Source: an uncultured Bacteroidales bacterium (GTDB lineage Bacteria > Bacteroidota > Bacteroidia > Bacteroidales > Paludibacteraceae). From it: DNA of 48,727 nucleotides. The DNA lies in contig CAMEKM010000008.1 in the NCBI GenBank assembly GCA_945921355.1, positions 1 through 48,727 on the forward strand, read 5' to 3'. The notes below the pieces were generated by a model. It was given only the letters and a program-made list of their open reading frames with translations, was not told the DNA's origin and ran no database searches. How positions within the stretch are numbered: position 1 is the first letter of the stretch; every line of letters starts with the position of its first letter. Below, in pieces: positions 1 to 9,320 of the stretch. The position numbers and the translations under genes are program-made.

Positions 1-64
1 AGGAATAAAACATGTGATATTTTTCATAAATTTTAATAAATAAAATGATTATTTTTCTTGTTTA

Positions 65-153
65 GTGTAGGGCGTAGAGTGTAAGGTGTAGAGGCAGGGA
101 TTATGCGACATAGCCGCTATCCCTTCGCCTTTAACCTTTAACCTTTCGCCTAA
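65..153. repeat. Two heptad arrays flanking an imperfect hairpin
   Basis: Positions 65-92 are four 7-bp units of the type GTGTAGA, and 126-153 are four units of the type AACCTTT/CGCCTTT. Between them (about 92-130) lies an imperfect inverted repeat, AGGC-AGGGAT...ATCCCT-tc-GCCT, that could form a hairpin downstream of the minus-strand NagB/PIG-L gene. It may act as its terminator, but there is no clear T-run, so that role is only a guess. Positions 1-64 are AT-rich with nothing recognisable. Confidence 0.6.
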
Positions 154-158
154 TAGCC

Positions 159-2150
159 TTAAAGGATATGGTATTGAACAAATGCCTCAATAGCTTCATA
201 TTCCGCTAAACCGAGGTCAGAGTACATCTTAGCAGTATCGTGGTTGCGATCCTCAGCACGTTGCCAGAACAGGCGCTCATCGTCGCCCAAGAATGGAGCA
301 GACTCCATTTGGCTAGCGTGGCGGAGAATTGCGTTACGTTTAGAGCGGAGCTCCTCTGGTGACATAGGTACAGCCATCTCTACGAGATCCATCTCCCATT
401 CCATCCATGCACCACGGTACATCCATATACGGCAGTCCTTCAACCACTCATCCCATGCTGCGGTGTGCTTGAGTTCATCGAGAGCAGCGAGCACAGCGTC
501 AAGACATACACGGTGTGTGCCGTGAGGGTCTGCGAGGTCGCCAGCAGCGAAGATCTCTTGTGGTTTTACCTCCTCGAGAAGGGCTTTCACGATATCCACG
601 TCAGCTTGTGAGAGAGGACCTTTCTTGATAGTACCAGTCTCGTAGAATGGCAAGTTGAGGAAGTGGATATGGTCGGTAGGGAGACCCATGTAACGGCAAG
701 CTGCGGTAGCTTCACCACGGCGAATAAGTGCCTTGAGGTTGAGGATCTCGCGGGTATCGTTGTCGCCCACCTTCTCGTTGTGGAAGAAGTTCATATATTC
801 GTCGTACTTCTTTTCAATCACTTGATCTTCAGGAAGGTGCATGAGTTTGTAACCCTTCATGAAGTCCATGAAACGAACTACCTCCTCATCGCATACAGCG
901 ATACAACCACTGGTCTCATAAGCCACGTGTACGTTGTGACCTTGTTTGATGAGGCGTTGGAAAGTGCCACCCATGGAGATGACATCATCATCTGGGTGAG
1001 GAGAGAAGATAACGATATCTTTTGGGAATGGTTTAGCACGCTCTGGGCGATTGGTGTCATCTGCATTTGGTTTGCCACCTGGCCATCCGGTGATGGTGTG
1101 TTGTAGGTCGTTGAATACCTTGATATTGCACTTGTATGCAGATTCAAATTTGGTAATAAGTTCGCTCAGTCCGAAATCGTTATAGTCCTTGTTAGTGAGT
1201 TTGAGGATTGGCTTTTTGGTTTGTTCGCAGAGCCATACCACAGCGCGGCGAACAAGTTGGTCGGTCCACTCGCAGTTGGTCACTTTCCAAGGATGATTGA
1301 TGCGGGTCAGTTTGTTAGCTGCCTCTAAGTCAAGAACGAATGAAGCATTCTTGTGCAGTTGCAGATAAGAAGCTGGACAAGCAGCGTTGGCTACTTCCTC
1401 AATAGCTTGTTGTACGATGCTCGCTTTGTGCTGACCGAACGCAAGGAGAATAACCTCTTTGGCTTGGAGGATTGTTTCTACACCCAATGTAATTGCGCAT
1501 GTAGGCACTTGTGCTACATTACCAAACAATGACTTAACATCTACACGAGAGTTACCATCCATGATAACTAAACGGGTAGAGGAGTTTGGTTGTGTACCAG
1601 GCTCGTTCATGGCGATATTACCACATTGACCGATACCCAATACTTGAACATCAATACCGCCTGCCTCTACGATAGCTTTCTCGTATTCTTCGCAGAAAGT
1701 GAATACAGTCTCCTTTGGCAAATCGCCAGGGAATGTATGAACATTCTCAGGAAGAATGTCAATGTGGTCAAGCAATTGGCTTTGGATTTGAGCCATGCTA
1801 CCGAGTGATGAATCTGCGAGTGGATAGAATTCGTATGAACCGAATACGACTACATTTTTGAAACTCAATCCTTCTTCTTTGTGCAAACGCACCAACTCAA
1901 CAAATAAATCGCGCATTGAACGACCAGAAGCCAATGATAATACGGTTTTTTGACCATTTGCTTCACGACGATTAATCAATTTTGCGATACGATCAGCGAC
2001 AATAGCGATACCCTCTTGTGGCTTTTCTACAATAGTAGTGTTCACATGCTCCATGCGGGTCACGCGCGACAATTCATAGGCGTCCGCAGGGCGGTACAGT
2101 TTCTCTTCGATTTTGCTAAGAGAAATCAGTTGGCTAAGATTATTTCTCAT
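159..2150 (-). CDS. NagB-like / PIG-L deacetylase fusion protein
   Basis: A 663-residue cytoplasmic two-domain protein. Residues about 40-290 form a glucosamine-6-phosphate deaminase (NagB) fold; residues about 375-650 form a PIG-L/LmbE-type zinc deacetylase with the H385-P-D-D-D motif. Known NagB enzymes convert GlcN-6-P to fructose-6-P and ammonia; PIG-L enzymes remove N-acetyl groups from GlcNAc compounds, so the fusion could deacetylate and then sense or deaminate amino sugars. Odd point: by alignment from memory with E. coli NagB, catalytic Asp72 corresponds to Tyr106, Asp141 to Cys176 and His143 to Asn178, while Glu148 is kept (Glu183); the phosphate loop reads ASGRS. The NagB half may therefore be inactive or altered. 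Fused homologues in Bacteroidales are common and I believe some share these changes. It is divergent from the kinase-murQ operon, supporting an amino-sugar role. Start is the only good ATG, about 70 bases below a clear promoter. Confidence 0.88.
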   Translation of the reverse strand: MRNNLSQLISLSKIEEKLYRPADAYELSRVTRMEHVNTTIVEKPQEGIAIVADRIAKLINRREANGQKTVLSLASGRSMRDLFVELVRLHKEEGLSFKNVVVFGSYEFYPLADSSLGSMAQIQSQLLDHIDILPENVHTFPGDLPKETVFTFCEEYEKAIVEAGGIDVQVLGIGQCGNIAMNEPGTQPNSSTRLVIMDGNSRVDVKSLFGNVAQVPTCAITLGVETILQAKEVILLAFGQHKASIVQQAIEEVANAACPASYLQLHKNASFVLDLEAANKLTRINHPWKVTNCEWTDQLVRRAVVWLCEQTKKPILKLTNKDYNDFGLSELITKFESAYKCNIKVFNDLQHTITGWPGGKPNADDTNRPERAKPFPKDIVIFSPHPDDDVISMGGTFQRLIKQGHNVHVAYETSGCIAVCDEEVVRFMDFMKGYKLMHLPEDQVIEKKYDEYMNFFHNEKVGDNDTREILNLKALIRRGEATAACRYMGLPTDHIHFLNLPFYETGTIKKGPLSQADVDIVKALLEEVKPQEIFAAGDLADPHGTHRVCLDAVLAALDELKHTAAWDEWLKDCRIWMYRGAWMEWEMDLVEMAVPMSPEELRSKRNAILRHASQMESAPFLGDDERLFWQRAEDRNHDTAKMYSDLGLAEYEAIEAFVQYHIL

Positions 2151-2226
2151 TTTATGTATTTATTATAAAAGTTTTTATGCACAGGTCAGTATGGCATAAG
2201 CACAATAACGCATACTAAATCGGGTG

Positions 2227-2258
2227 CAAAGTTACGCTTTTTTATTGTGTTATGCAAA
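2227..2258 (-). promoter_or_regulatory. Promoter of the NagB/PIG-L gene
   Basis: On the minus strand the sequence reads TTTG (complement of 2255-2258), 20 bases, then TAACTTTG (complement of 2227-2234), an exact match to the Bacteroidota -33/-7 consensus. It is divergent from the promoter at 2325-2356, so the two promoters share a 66-base AT-rich spacer where a common regulator could bind. Confidence 0.8.
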
Positions 2259-2324
2259 CGGTTGCGAAAAAAAAATAAAAATATCATTTTTTATATGTTA
2301 TACAACATAAAACACCACATGTCT

Positions 2325-2356
2325 CTTGCGCATGTGAAAAAAAATAAGTACCTTTG
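2325..2356 (+). promoter_or_regulatory. Promoter of the kinase-murQ operon
   Basis: CTTG at 2325-2328, 20 bases, TACCTTTG at 2349-2356, followed by CAGG. Predicted transcript start is about 2361, leaving a leader of about 55 bases before the ATG at 2418. Confidence 0.8.
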
Positions 2357-2417
2357 CAGGCTATTATATGTATAGTTGTGCTAATTTTTGAAGAAATTTA
2401 ACTAAAGATATACGATT

Positions 2418-3275
2418 ATGATTTTAATTGCAGATTCAGGTTCTACTAAAACTCATTGGTGCTTGATGGCAGCTAACGGCCATAGCAGTGAGTATTTTAC
2501 GGATGGTATTAATCCGTTCCAGCAAACTTCTGATGCTATCAAGAATAGCGTGAATAATCAGCTGTTGCCAAAGATGGCTGGCGAGATGTGGGCTGGTAAG
2601 ATTACAAATGTGTTCTTTTATGGTGCTGGTTGTACGCCAGAGAAAATCCCAGTAGTAGCTTATGCTTTGGAGGATATCTTTAAAGATGCTAAAATTGAAG
2701 TTTATTCTGATATGGTAGGCGCAGCGTGTGGCTTGCTGGGTGAAGAGAAAGGTGTGGCTTGTATCTTGGGTACGGGTGCTAACTCTTGTTTGTGGAATGG
2801 TAAGGAGATTGAGAAGAATGTACCCGCATTGGGCTTTATCCTTGGTGATGAGGGTAGTGGAGCTGTGTTGGGTAAACGCCTTGTGGCTGATCTCTTAAAG
2901 AACCAATTGAGCGACGAGCTCAAGGAAAAGTTTTTGACTCAATACGGTATTACTGCAGCAGATGTAATTGAAAATGTATATCGTAAACCTTTCCCTAATC
3001 GTTACTTAGCCTCATTGAGCAAATTCTGCTCGGAAAACATGGACAACCCATTGATTGCACAACTTGTTTACGATCACTTCGATTACTTCGCTAAGCGTAT
3101 TTTGCCACAATATCCTGCGCTTCCTGTTGGATTTATCGGCTCTATCGCTTATTACTACCAAGATGTATTGAAGAAGGTGTTGGCTGACAATGGCTTCCAA
3201 GTTGGTAAGATTCTCCAAGGTCCGATGGAAGGGTTGAAGGAGTACCATAAGAAAGATGTGGTTCCGACAATGTAG
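2418..3275 (+). CDS. BadF/BadG-family amino-sugar kinase (MurK/NagK-like)
   Basis: A 285-residue ASKHA-fold kinase. The N-terminal phosphate-1 motif DSGSTKTHW (residues 6-14) and the later LGTGANS and GDEGSGA segments are typical of the BadF/BadG/BcrA/BcrD family used in Bacteroidota as N-acetylglucosamine or N-acetylmuramic acid kinases. Because murQ follows 48 bases downstream in the same operon, phosphorylation of MurNAc to MurNAc-6-P, as in Tannerella forsythia MurK, is the best fit; GlcNAc is an alternative substrate. Cytoplasmic, no signal peptide. The stop codon sits at the first base of a heptad repeat. Substrate is inferred from context only. Confidence 0.85.
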   Translation: MILIADSGSTKTHWCLMAANGHSSEYFTDGINPFQQTSDAIKNSVNNQLLPKMAGEMWAGKITNVFFYGAGCTPEKIPVVAYALEDIFKDAKIEVYSDMVGAACGLLGEEKGVACILGTGANSCLWNGKEIEKNVPALGFILGDEGSGAVLGKRLVADLLKNQLSDELKEKFLTQYGITAADVIENVYRKPFPNRYLASLSKFCSENMDNPLIAQLVYDHFDYFAKRILPQYPALPVGFIGSIAYYYQDVLKKVLADNGFQVGKILQGPMEGLKEYHKKDVVPTM

Positions 3276-3309
3276 TTGATAGTTGATAATTAACAGTTGA
3301 CGGTTAATA
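3275..3309. repeat. Heptad array, 5 units
   Basis: Five 7-bp units: GTTGATA, GTTGATA, ATTAACA, GTTGACG, GTTAATA. It begins on the last base of the kinase stop codon and fills most of the gap to murQ. Confidence 0.85.
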
Positions 3310-3323
3310 GTGTAAAAACGATT

Positions 3324-4142
3324 ATGGCTGAATTTAAAAAGATTACAGAGCAAAGTTCGCTTCATGACAATTTAGATCAGAAGTCGGTAGGCGAGTTGTT
3401 GCGCGAAATGAATGAGGAGGATCAAAAGGTAGCCTTGGCTGTCAAAGAGTGCATTCCTCAAATAGAAAAATTGGTAGAAGGTATTGTAGAGCGTATGAAA
3501 CAAGGCGGTCGTATCTTCTATATGGGTGCTGGTACGAGTGGTCGTTTGGGTGTGTTGGATGCAAGTGAGATACCTCCTACATTCGGTATGCCACCATCAT
3601 TTGTGATTGGTTTGATTGCTGGCGGTGATCATGCGTTGCGTAATCCTGTGGAGAATGCGGAAGATGATCCAGAGAAATCTTGGAAAGAACTCCTTGAACA
3701 TGATATTACTCCACTGGATACAGTGGTGGGTATTGCGGCTTCGGGTACGACACCTTATGTAATAGGCGCGCTCGAGCGTGCGCGCGAGTTTGGTTGCTTG
3801 ACGGCTTCGGTATCTTGTAATCCAGGTTCGCCTGTAGGTCAAGTGGCTGAGATTGCCATTGAACCATTGGTGGGCCCTGAGTTTGTGACAGGTTCTACTC
3901 GCCTTAAATCAGGAACAGCGCAAAAATTGGTTTGCAATATGATTACTACTATTACCATGATTAAGATGGGGCGTGTGAAAGGTAATAAGATGGTGAATAT
4001 GCAACTCTCAAACAAGAAACTTGTTGATCGCGGTACACGCATGCTTGTAGATGAGCTGGGGCTTGAGTATGATAAGGCAAAAGATTTGTTACTGTTGCAC
4101 GGTAGTGTGAAAAAGGCGATGGATGCTTATCGTGAAAAATAG
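3324..4142 (+). CDS. murQ: N-acetylmuramic acid 6-phosphate etherase MurQ
   Basis: A 272-residue SIS-domain lyase that removes the D-lactyl ether from MurNAc-6-P to give GlcNAc-6-P, the committed step of peptidoglycan sugar recycling. Diagnostic segments are GAGTSGRLG (sugar-phosphate loop), DASEIPPTFG with the catalytic Glu, and AASGTTPYV. Length is slightly below the usual ~300. I chose the ATG at 3324 (MAEFKK) because the upstream in-frame codons to 3297 fall in the repeat spacer. Co-transcribed with the kinase. The product is the kind of substrate the divergent NagB/PIG-L fusion should handle. Confidence 0.95.
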   Translation: MAEFKKITEQSSLHDNLDQKSVGELLREMNEEDQKVALAVKECIPQIEKLVEGIVERMKQGGRIFYMGAGTSGRLGVLDASEIPPTFGMPPSFVIGLIAGGDHALRNPVENAEDDPEKSWKELLEHDITPLDTVVGIAASGTTPYVIGALERAREFGCLTASVSCNPGSPVGQVAEIAIEPLVGPEFVTGSTRLKSGTAQKLVCNMITTITMIKMGRVKGNKMVNMQLSNKKLVDRGTRMLVDELGLEYDKAKDLLLLHGSVKKAMDAYREK

Positions 4143-4160
4143 TTAAAAAACGCTCAAAGT

Positions 4161-4192
4161 TTTGGTGATGTGATAGATTTTTAGTATCTTTG
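4161..4192 (+). promoter_or_regulatory. Promoter of the SusC-SusD operon
   Basis: TTTG at 4161-4164, 20 bases, TATCTTTG at 4185-4192. Predicted start is near 4197, about 50 bases before the SusC ATG. No terminator is visible between murQ and this promoter, so read-through from the murQ operon is possible. Confidence 0.75.
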
Positions 4193-4248
4193 TCGCCAGA
4201 TTTTGGAGCGATTAGGTAGAAAAACATTAAAAACAATATCTGATATTT

Positions 4249-7200
4249 ATGAAGAAAATACTCTTTGTTCTGACCTGTTTGATGGCATCTGCTGCTATGA
4301 TGGCGAGCATAACCGTAACAGGTACTGTGATTTCAGCAGAGGATGGACTTCCTGTTATTGGCGCCTCTGTATTGGAAAAAGGAACATCAAATGGTACGAT
4401 TACCGACTTTGATGGTATTTATGAGTTGACAGTAGATGATAAGGCTGTCTTGGTTTTTAGTTATGTGGGTTTAACTTCACAAGAACTAAAAGTTTCTGGT
4501 CCTAAAATGGACGTAACGCTGCAAGGTGATGCCATTGCTATGGAAGAAGTGGTGGTAACCGCAATGGGTGTGGTTCAAGAGAAAAAGCGCTTGAACTTTG
4601 CTGTGCAAAACATTGGCGGAGATGCACTCACTGAAAATAAGAGTTCTAACTTTGTTAATTCGTTACAAGGTAAAATTGCGGGTGTATCTGTGACCAATGC
4701 AGGTGGTTCACCTAACTCTGGTAGCCAAATTATTATTCGTGGTATCTCTTCAGTGAATAATAGCCAAAGCAACGAGCCTTTGTTCATCCTTGATGGTGTG
4801 GCTATTTCTGGTGGTGGTTCTACTGCTGCGGATATCAACCCGAACGATATTGAGAATATCACCGTCCTCAAAGGTGCTGCTGCTGCCGCTTTGTATGGTC
4901 AAGATGCTGCCAACGGTGTCATCATGATTACTACCAAGCAAGGTGAGAAGGGTAAAATCAAAGTGCAGGCTAATGGTAGTTGGCAATGGGATACTCCAAC
5001 TCGTTTGCCACAGCTTCAACAAACTTATGGACCAGGTGCACAAGGATTCTATAAGGATAAGACTTCTGGTGGTTGGGGTCCTGTATTAGGACCAAATGAT
5101 GTTATCTATGATAATATCGGTAACTTCTTCCAAACTGGTTTCTATCACAAGTATGACTTCTCTGTGAATGGTGGTAGCGAGAAGTTTCAAGCATATGCAT
5201 CTGCTAACTGGTCAAAAGCTGATGGTGTTATTCCTGAAGACTATAAAACTCGTTTCGGTGCTTTGGTTAAAGCGTCTTACACTCCTGCTGATTGGGTGAC
5301 ATTCCAAATGGGAATCAATATTACCGATACCAAGTCGCGTTCTACAGGTGGTGTTAGTTCTGTGTATGGTTGGCCTATCAATAATGATATTACCGATTAC
5401 AAGCATGAGAATGGTTTGCCAACTCATCGCTATTGGAGTGATACTGATAAGACAAGTTCCCCTATTAGTCCTCTCTATGGTATTTATGAAGACGATGGTG
5501 TATCCAAGCGAACACGTAATGTGATAAATGGAAGTGTGACTTTCAAACCTGTGAAGAACTTACAGATTGTGGGTCGCGTAAGTTATGATGTGAGTCACTC
5601 TTCTTCAGATAGTTATTCAGTTCCTCGTTGGGATGATAGCAATGTATTACCTGCAGTGACAGCTCCTGCAGGTGAAGTTCCGGCTGATTTTGCTACAGCA
5701 GCTGCAGGTACTTATCCTGAATGGGAGAAGTACTACGAGTATTTGGCATGGAAGGCATCTACCTCTGCTGATCAAGTATTTCCACTATTAGGCGTTACGG
5801 GAGGCTATATGAATCCTGATAATTATATTCTTACAAGCGATGATATTACCAATATGAGTAAATCTTCATTGGGTTCTATATCTGCATCTATGAGCCGTAG
5901 TCAACTCTTTACAGCAGGCGCAAATGCAAGTTATAAAATAGAATTGCCAAAAGATTTCTCTATTGACCTTATGGTGGGTACAGAACTTAAAATATCAGAA
6001 GGTTTCTCAATGTCGAACTATGGTGTTGATTTCATTATTCCAGGCACCTATAGTATGTCAAATACTAACCGCGAGTGGATGGAACTATCAGATCGTACAG
6101 TAGGGCATAGTGGTCGTCGTCGTTTTGGTTACTTCGGAGAGATTCGTGGAGACTACAAGGGATTGGCCTCTCTCTCTGTTACAGGTCGTTGGGACTGGTC
6201 TTCTACTATCAATAACAACCCATTCTTCTATCCTTCTGTTACTGGTGGTATCATCCTTTCTGAGTTGATTCCAGGTCTGAACGAAACCAAGAACAATTGG
6301 TTCTCATATTGGAAACTGCGTGGTAACTACGCTGTGGTCGGAAAAGATGCTCCTGCATACTTGTATGACCGCCGATTCAAACAATTTGGTGCATACCCTG
6401 ATGGTGGTTACGGAATTGATCCTACAATGTCATCTGCTTCAAAGGACCTTGCTCCTGAGATGTCGTATTCTTGGGAGGTTGGTATGGATGTGAAATTCTT
6501 TGATAATCGAACTCGTTTGGATATAGCATATTACAATACAAAGGTGGACAACCAAATTGTTACTGTGCGTGTATCTCCATCGTCTGGTTATATTCTTCAA
6601 ACTCGTAACGAGGGTGTGATTCGTAACCATGGTATGGAATTTACACTCGAACAAGATGTTCTTCGCCAAAAGAACATCAATTGGACACTCGGACTAAACT
6701 TTGGCCTCAACCGTGGTACTGTGGTTGGTCTTCCAGAAGATGTACATGAGATTACAGGTCCTCAATACGGTGACGTGTTTACTTCTGCCTACTTAGGAGG
6801 TTCTACAACGGCCCTTACTGGTAAGGATTATCAGCGCAATGAGGCAGGTCAAGTAATCGTGGATGAGAATGGTTATCCGAAGATTGATCCAAGTAAGAAT
6901 AAGTTGATTGGTAACCGTGAAGCAATCTTCCAAGCTGGTTTGAATAGTACTATGAATATCTACGGTGTGCAATTCTCATTCTTGTTTGATGGTCGTTTGG
7001 GTGGCGATGTGCTGAACGTGACAGGTCGTAATCTTATATCAAGTGGTAACCACAAGATTCTTGAACAATATCGTGGACGTCAAGTGGTGTTTAATGGTGT
7101 GATGGAAGTTACAGATGAGGCGGGTAATGTAAGTTACGTACCTAATACAAAGCCTATTACACTCAACCAAACTACAATAACCAACTATTTCTACCAAGTA

Positions 7201-7473
7201 TCTTCTAACTTCGTGGAAGATGGTTCTTATATCCGTTTGAGTTATGTGACATTGGGTTATGATTTTGCAAAACTGATGAAGAATCAAAAATTCTTTAAAG
7301 CTTTGAAACTCAACTTCACGTGTAACAACGTATTTGTACTTACCAAATATACAGGTACCGACCCTGTCTGCAACGCATCTGTTGGACAAGGTGGTACAGG
7401 TTCTGCGGGTATTGACAATACTCCTGTTCCAACTACACGTAGTTATAACATTAGCCTCTCGGCTTCTTTCTAA
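4249..7473 (+). CDS. SusC/RagA-family TonB-dependent outer membrane transporter
   Basis: A 1,074-residue outer membrane barrel. Order: signal peptide (1-19); CarboxypepD_reg-like domain (about 22-95); TonB-box-like stretch MEEVVVTAMG; plug (about 115-235) with the SusC-type IRGISS and LDGVA segments and KGAAAAALYGQDAANGVIMITT; then the barrel, ending in an aromatic residue (SLSASF). It pairs with the following SusD to import oligomers, powered by TonB-ExbBD such as those at 32217-34177. The substrate cannot be read from the sequence; the neighbouring kinase, MurQ, amidase and hydrolase suggest peptidoglycan-derived glycans or muropeptides. Confidence 0.95.
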   Translation: MKKILFVLTCLMASAAMMASITVTGTVISAEDGLPVIGASVLEKGTSNGTITDFDGIYELTVDDKAVLVFSYVGLTSQELKVSGPKMDVTLQGDAIAMEEVVVTAMGVVQEKKRLNFAVQNIGGDALTENKSSNFVNSLQGKIAGVSVTNAGGSPNSGSQIIIRGISSVNNSQSNEPLFILDGVAISGGGSTAADINPNDIENITVLKGAAAAALYGQDAANGVIMITTKQGEKGKIKVQANGSWQWDTPTRLPQLQQTYGPGAQGFYKDKTSGGWGPVLGPNDVIYDNIGNFFQTGFYHKYDFSVNGGSEKFQAYASANWSKADGVIPEDYKTRFGALVKASYTPADWVTFQMGINITDTKSRSTGGVSSVYGWPINNDITDYKHENGLPTHRYWSDTDKTSSPISPLYGIYEDDGVSKRTRNVINGSVTFKPVKNLQIVGRVSYDVSHSSSDSYSVPRWDDSNVLPAVTAPAGEVPADFATAAAGTYPEWEKYYEYLAWKASTSADQVFPLLGVTGGYMNPDNYILTSDDITNMSKSSLGSISASMSRSQLFTAGANASYKIELPKDFSIDLMVGTELKISEGFSMSNYGVDFIIPGTYSMSNTNREWMELSDRTVGHSGRRRFGYFGEIRGDYKGLASLSVTGRWDWSSTINNNPFFYPSVTGGIILSELIPGLNETKNNWFSYWKLRGNYAVVGKDAPAYLYDRRFKQFGAYPDGGYGIDPTMSSASKDLAPEMSYSWEVGMDVKFFDNRTRLDIAYYNTKVDNQIVTVRVSPSSGYILQTRNEGVIRNHGMEFTLEQDVLRQKNINWTLGLNFGLNRGTVVGLPEDVHEITGPQYGDVFTSAYLGGSTTALTGKDYQRNEAGQVIVDENGYPKIDPSKNKLIGNREAIFQAGLNSTMNIYGVQFSFLFDGRLGGDVLNVTGRNLISSGNHKILEQYRGRQVVFNGVMEVTDEAGNVSYVPNTKPITLNQTTITNYFYQVSSNFVEDGSYIRLSYVTLGYDFAKLMKNQKFFKALKLNFTCNNVFVLTKYTGTDPVCNASVGQGGTGSAGIDNTPVPTTRSYNISLSASF

Positions 7474-7494
7474 CCTAAATATAATATAAGGAAT

Positions 7495-9291
7495 ATGAAA
7501 AAGTTATTTATTATATCAGCTCTTTTAGGAGCCATGTTTTTGACAAGTTGCGAAGATTTCTTGGATGTAAATAAGAGCAAGGATTCTGCAATTACTACAT
7601 CTGTGGATCAGGTGTTGCCTGTAGCCACATTCTATGCTTCGCAAATATGCTACGACCATGCAGAGTATGGTGTGTATATGTGCCAAGCACTTACTACTGG
7701 TGGCAAGAGCCAAACGGGTTCTTATCCATACAGCCAAGGTTGGGAGTTCCTCGGTGTAAACCGTCACCCAATGTGGCGTCGCCATTTCTATGACCTTGGT
7801 GCTAATATCCAAAAGATGAATGAATTGGCAGAAGAGAATGGGAATCGTAATGCGATTCTTATTGGTCGTACTGTGATGCTTATGTCAACTATGTTGACTA
7901 CGGATGCTTTTGGCGATATGCCTCGTTCACAAGTATATCAGAGTACATCTCCTAAATACGATACACAAGCCGAGGTATATGACTGGATGTTCCAAGAGGT
8001 AGATGAATTGCTCAAGTTATATAAAGATCCTGAATGGGTGAAATGTCCAACCAACTTGCTGATTAGCGATAAAATGGATCGTATCTATGGTGGTGATATG
8101 GTAAAATGGGAAGCTTTTTGTAAAGCTTTAAAGGCACGTCTTTGGTTGCGCAAGTTGCCTAACTGGGACAATAGTCCTGCTGTGTGTCAAGAGATTATTC
8201 GCATAGTGGATGATGCACTCGTTACTTTTGATGAGCCTCGCTATTATTACCCAGGTGGTGTGACAGAGTCAAACTGCCCATGGGGACCGTTGAAACCTAT
8301 TATCAATTCATGGGAGAGCCGTGCAAATCGTTTAGAACAATCTATTCCAACCACATTCTTCTTGCATGGTATATTGGGTAGTATAGATGGTTTGTATGAA
8401 AGGACTCGTGGTTATGCTTTAGACCCTCGTGCTGCTCGCTTAATGGAACCACGTGGTGAACAGTCAATGTTACACCTTGAGAGCAATATCGGTATGGATA
8501 TTGATAATGTACTTACCGACTTCCCAGACTTGCTTACGAATGGCCAAAAAACAAATCCATATACTCAAAATACAGGTTACATAGCTCTTATTACTGTAGA
8601 GGAGTTGATGTTTATCAAAGCTGAAGCACAACTATGGGCTGGTGATCGTACTGGTGCATATGAAACCACTAAAGCTGCAACGCTGGAGAATATGAAGCGT
8701 TATGGTATCAATGGTGATGCATTGAAAGAGGATGCTAAGAATCAATACGAGCGCTTTTGGGAAATCAAGTTGCCAGGTGCAGCTAATTTTACCATTGCAG
8801 ATTTGATGCAACAAAAGTATGTGGCGATGTATCTCCAACCAGAGCAATGGACCGACATGCGCCGTTATAATTATAGTTCTTCGCAAAATGGTATCAAGTA
8901 TGTTGTTCCAGGTCAATTGCCAGTAGCAGTATACGATGTGAAACATGTACATAATGGTGCAGTTGCCAAATTCGCAAAAGATGCTGAAAACTTTAAGTTA
9001 GAGTATGCTCTACGTCGTCCATATAATTTGTATGAGGCATATTGGTGTACAACGGAGGATTATGGAGTAAATGCTACTCTATCTCCTAATGCATGGGTGA
9101 ATCGCCTCAACGCAGATACCGAGACAGAGACAAAGTACAATAAGAAGGAATTGGAACGCATAGGTTATTATACAACCAATGCACAAGGTGAGAAAATTCT
9201 GGATTATCGCATTTTGAAAAAACGTCTGATTTGGGCAAAGAAAAATCCATCTGTAGTTCAATGTGCAGATGATAATATTGAATGGATGTAA
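7495..9291 (+). CDS. SusD-like substrate-binding lipoprotein
   Basis: A 598-residue surface lipoprotein with signal peptide II and lipobox Cys19 (FLTSC), followed by the EDFLDVN start typical of SusD/RagB proteins of the SusD-like_2 type. It lies 21 bases after SusC, the invariable SusCD arrangement, and should form the lid over the SusC barrel. An alpha-helical TPR-like scaffold is expected; the segment near EQWTDMRRYNYSS is the usual conserved C-terminal region. Substrate unknown, likely the same as for SusC. Confidence 0.93.
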   Translation: MKKLFIISALLGAMFLTSCEDFLDVNKSKDSAITTSVDQVLPVATFYASQICYDHAEYGVYMCQALTTGGKSQTGSYPYSQGWEFLGVNRHPMWRRHFYDLGANIQKMNELAEENGNRNAILIGRTVMLMSTMLTTDAFGDMPRSQVYQSTSPKYDTQAEVYDWMFQEVDELLKLYKDPEWVKCPTNLLISDKMDRIYGGDMVKWEAFCKALKARLWLRKLPNWDNSPAVCQEIIRIVDDALVTFDEPRYYYPGGVTESNCPWGPLKPIINSWESRANRLEQSIPTTFFLHGILGSIDGLYERTRGYALDPRAARLMEPRGEQSMLHLESNIGMDIDNVLTDFPDLLTNGQKTNPYTQNTGYIALITVEELMFIKAEAQLWAGDRTGAYETTKAATLENMKRYGINGDALKEDAKNQYERFWEIKLPGAANFTIADLMQQKYVAMYLQPEQWTDMRRYNYSSSQNGIKYVVPGQLPVAVYDVKHVHNGAVAKFAKDAENFKLEYALRRPYNLYEAYWCTTEDYGVNATLSPNAWVNRLNADTETETKYNKKELERIGYYTTNAQGEKILDYRILKKRLIWAKKNPSVVQCADDNIEWM

Positions 9292-9320
9292 TAATACGGA
9301 TAATTAAATACATGATTAAT

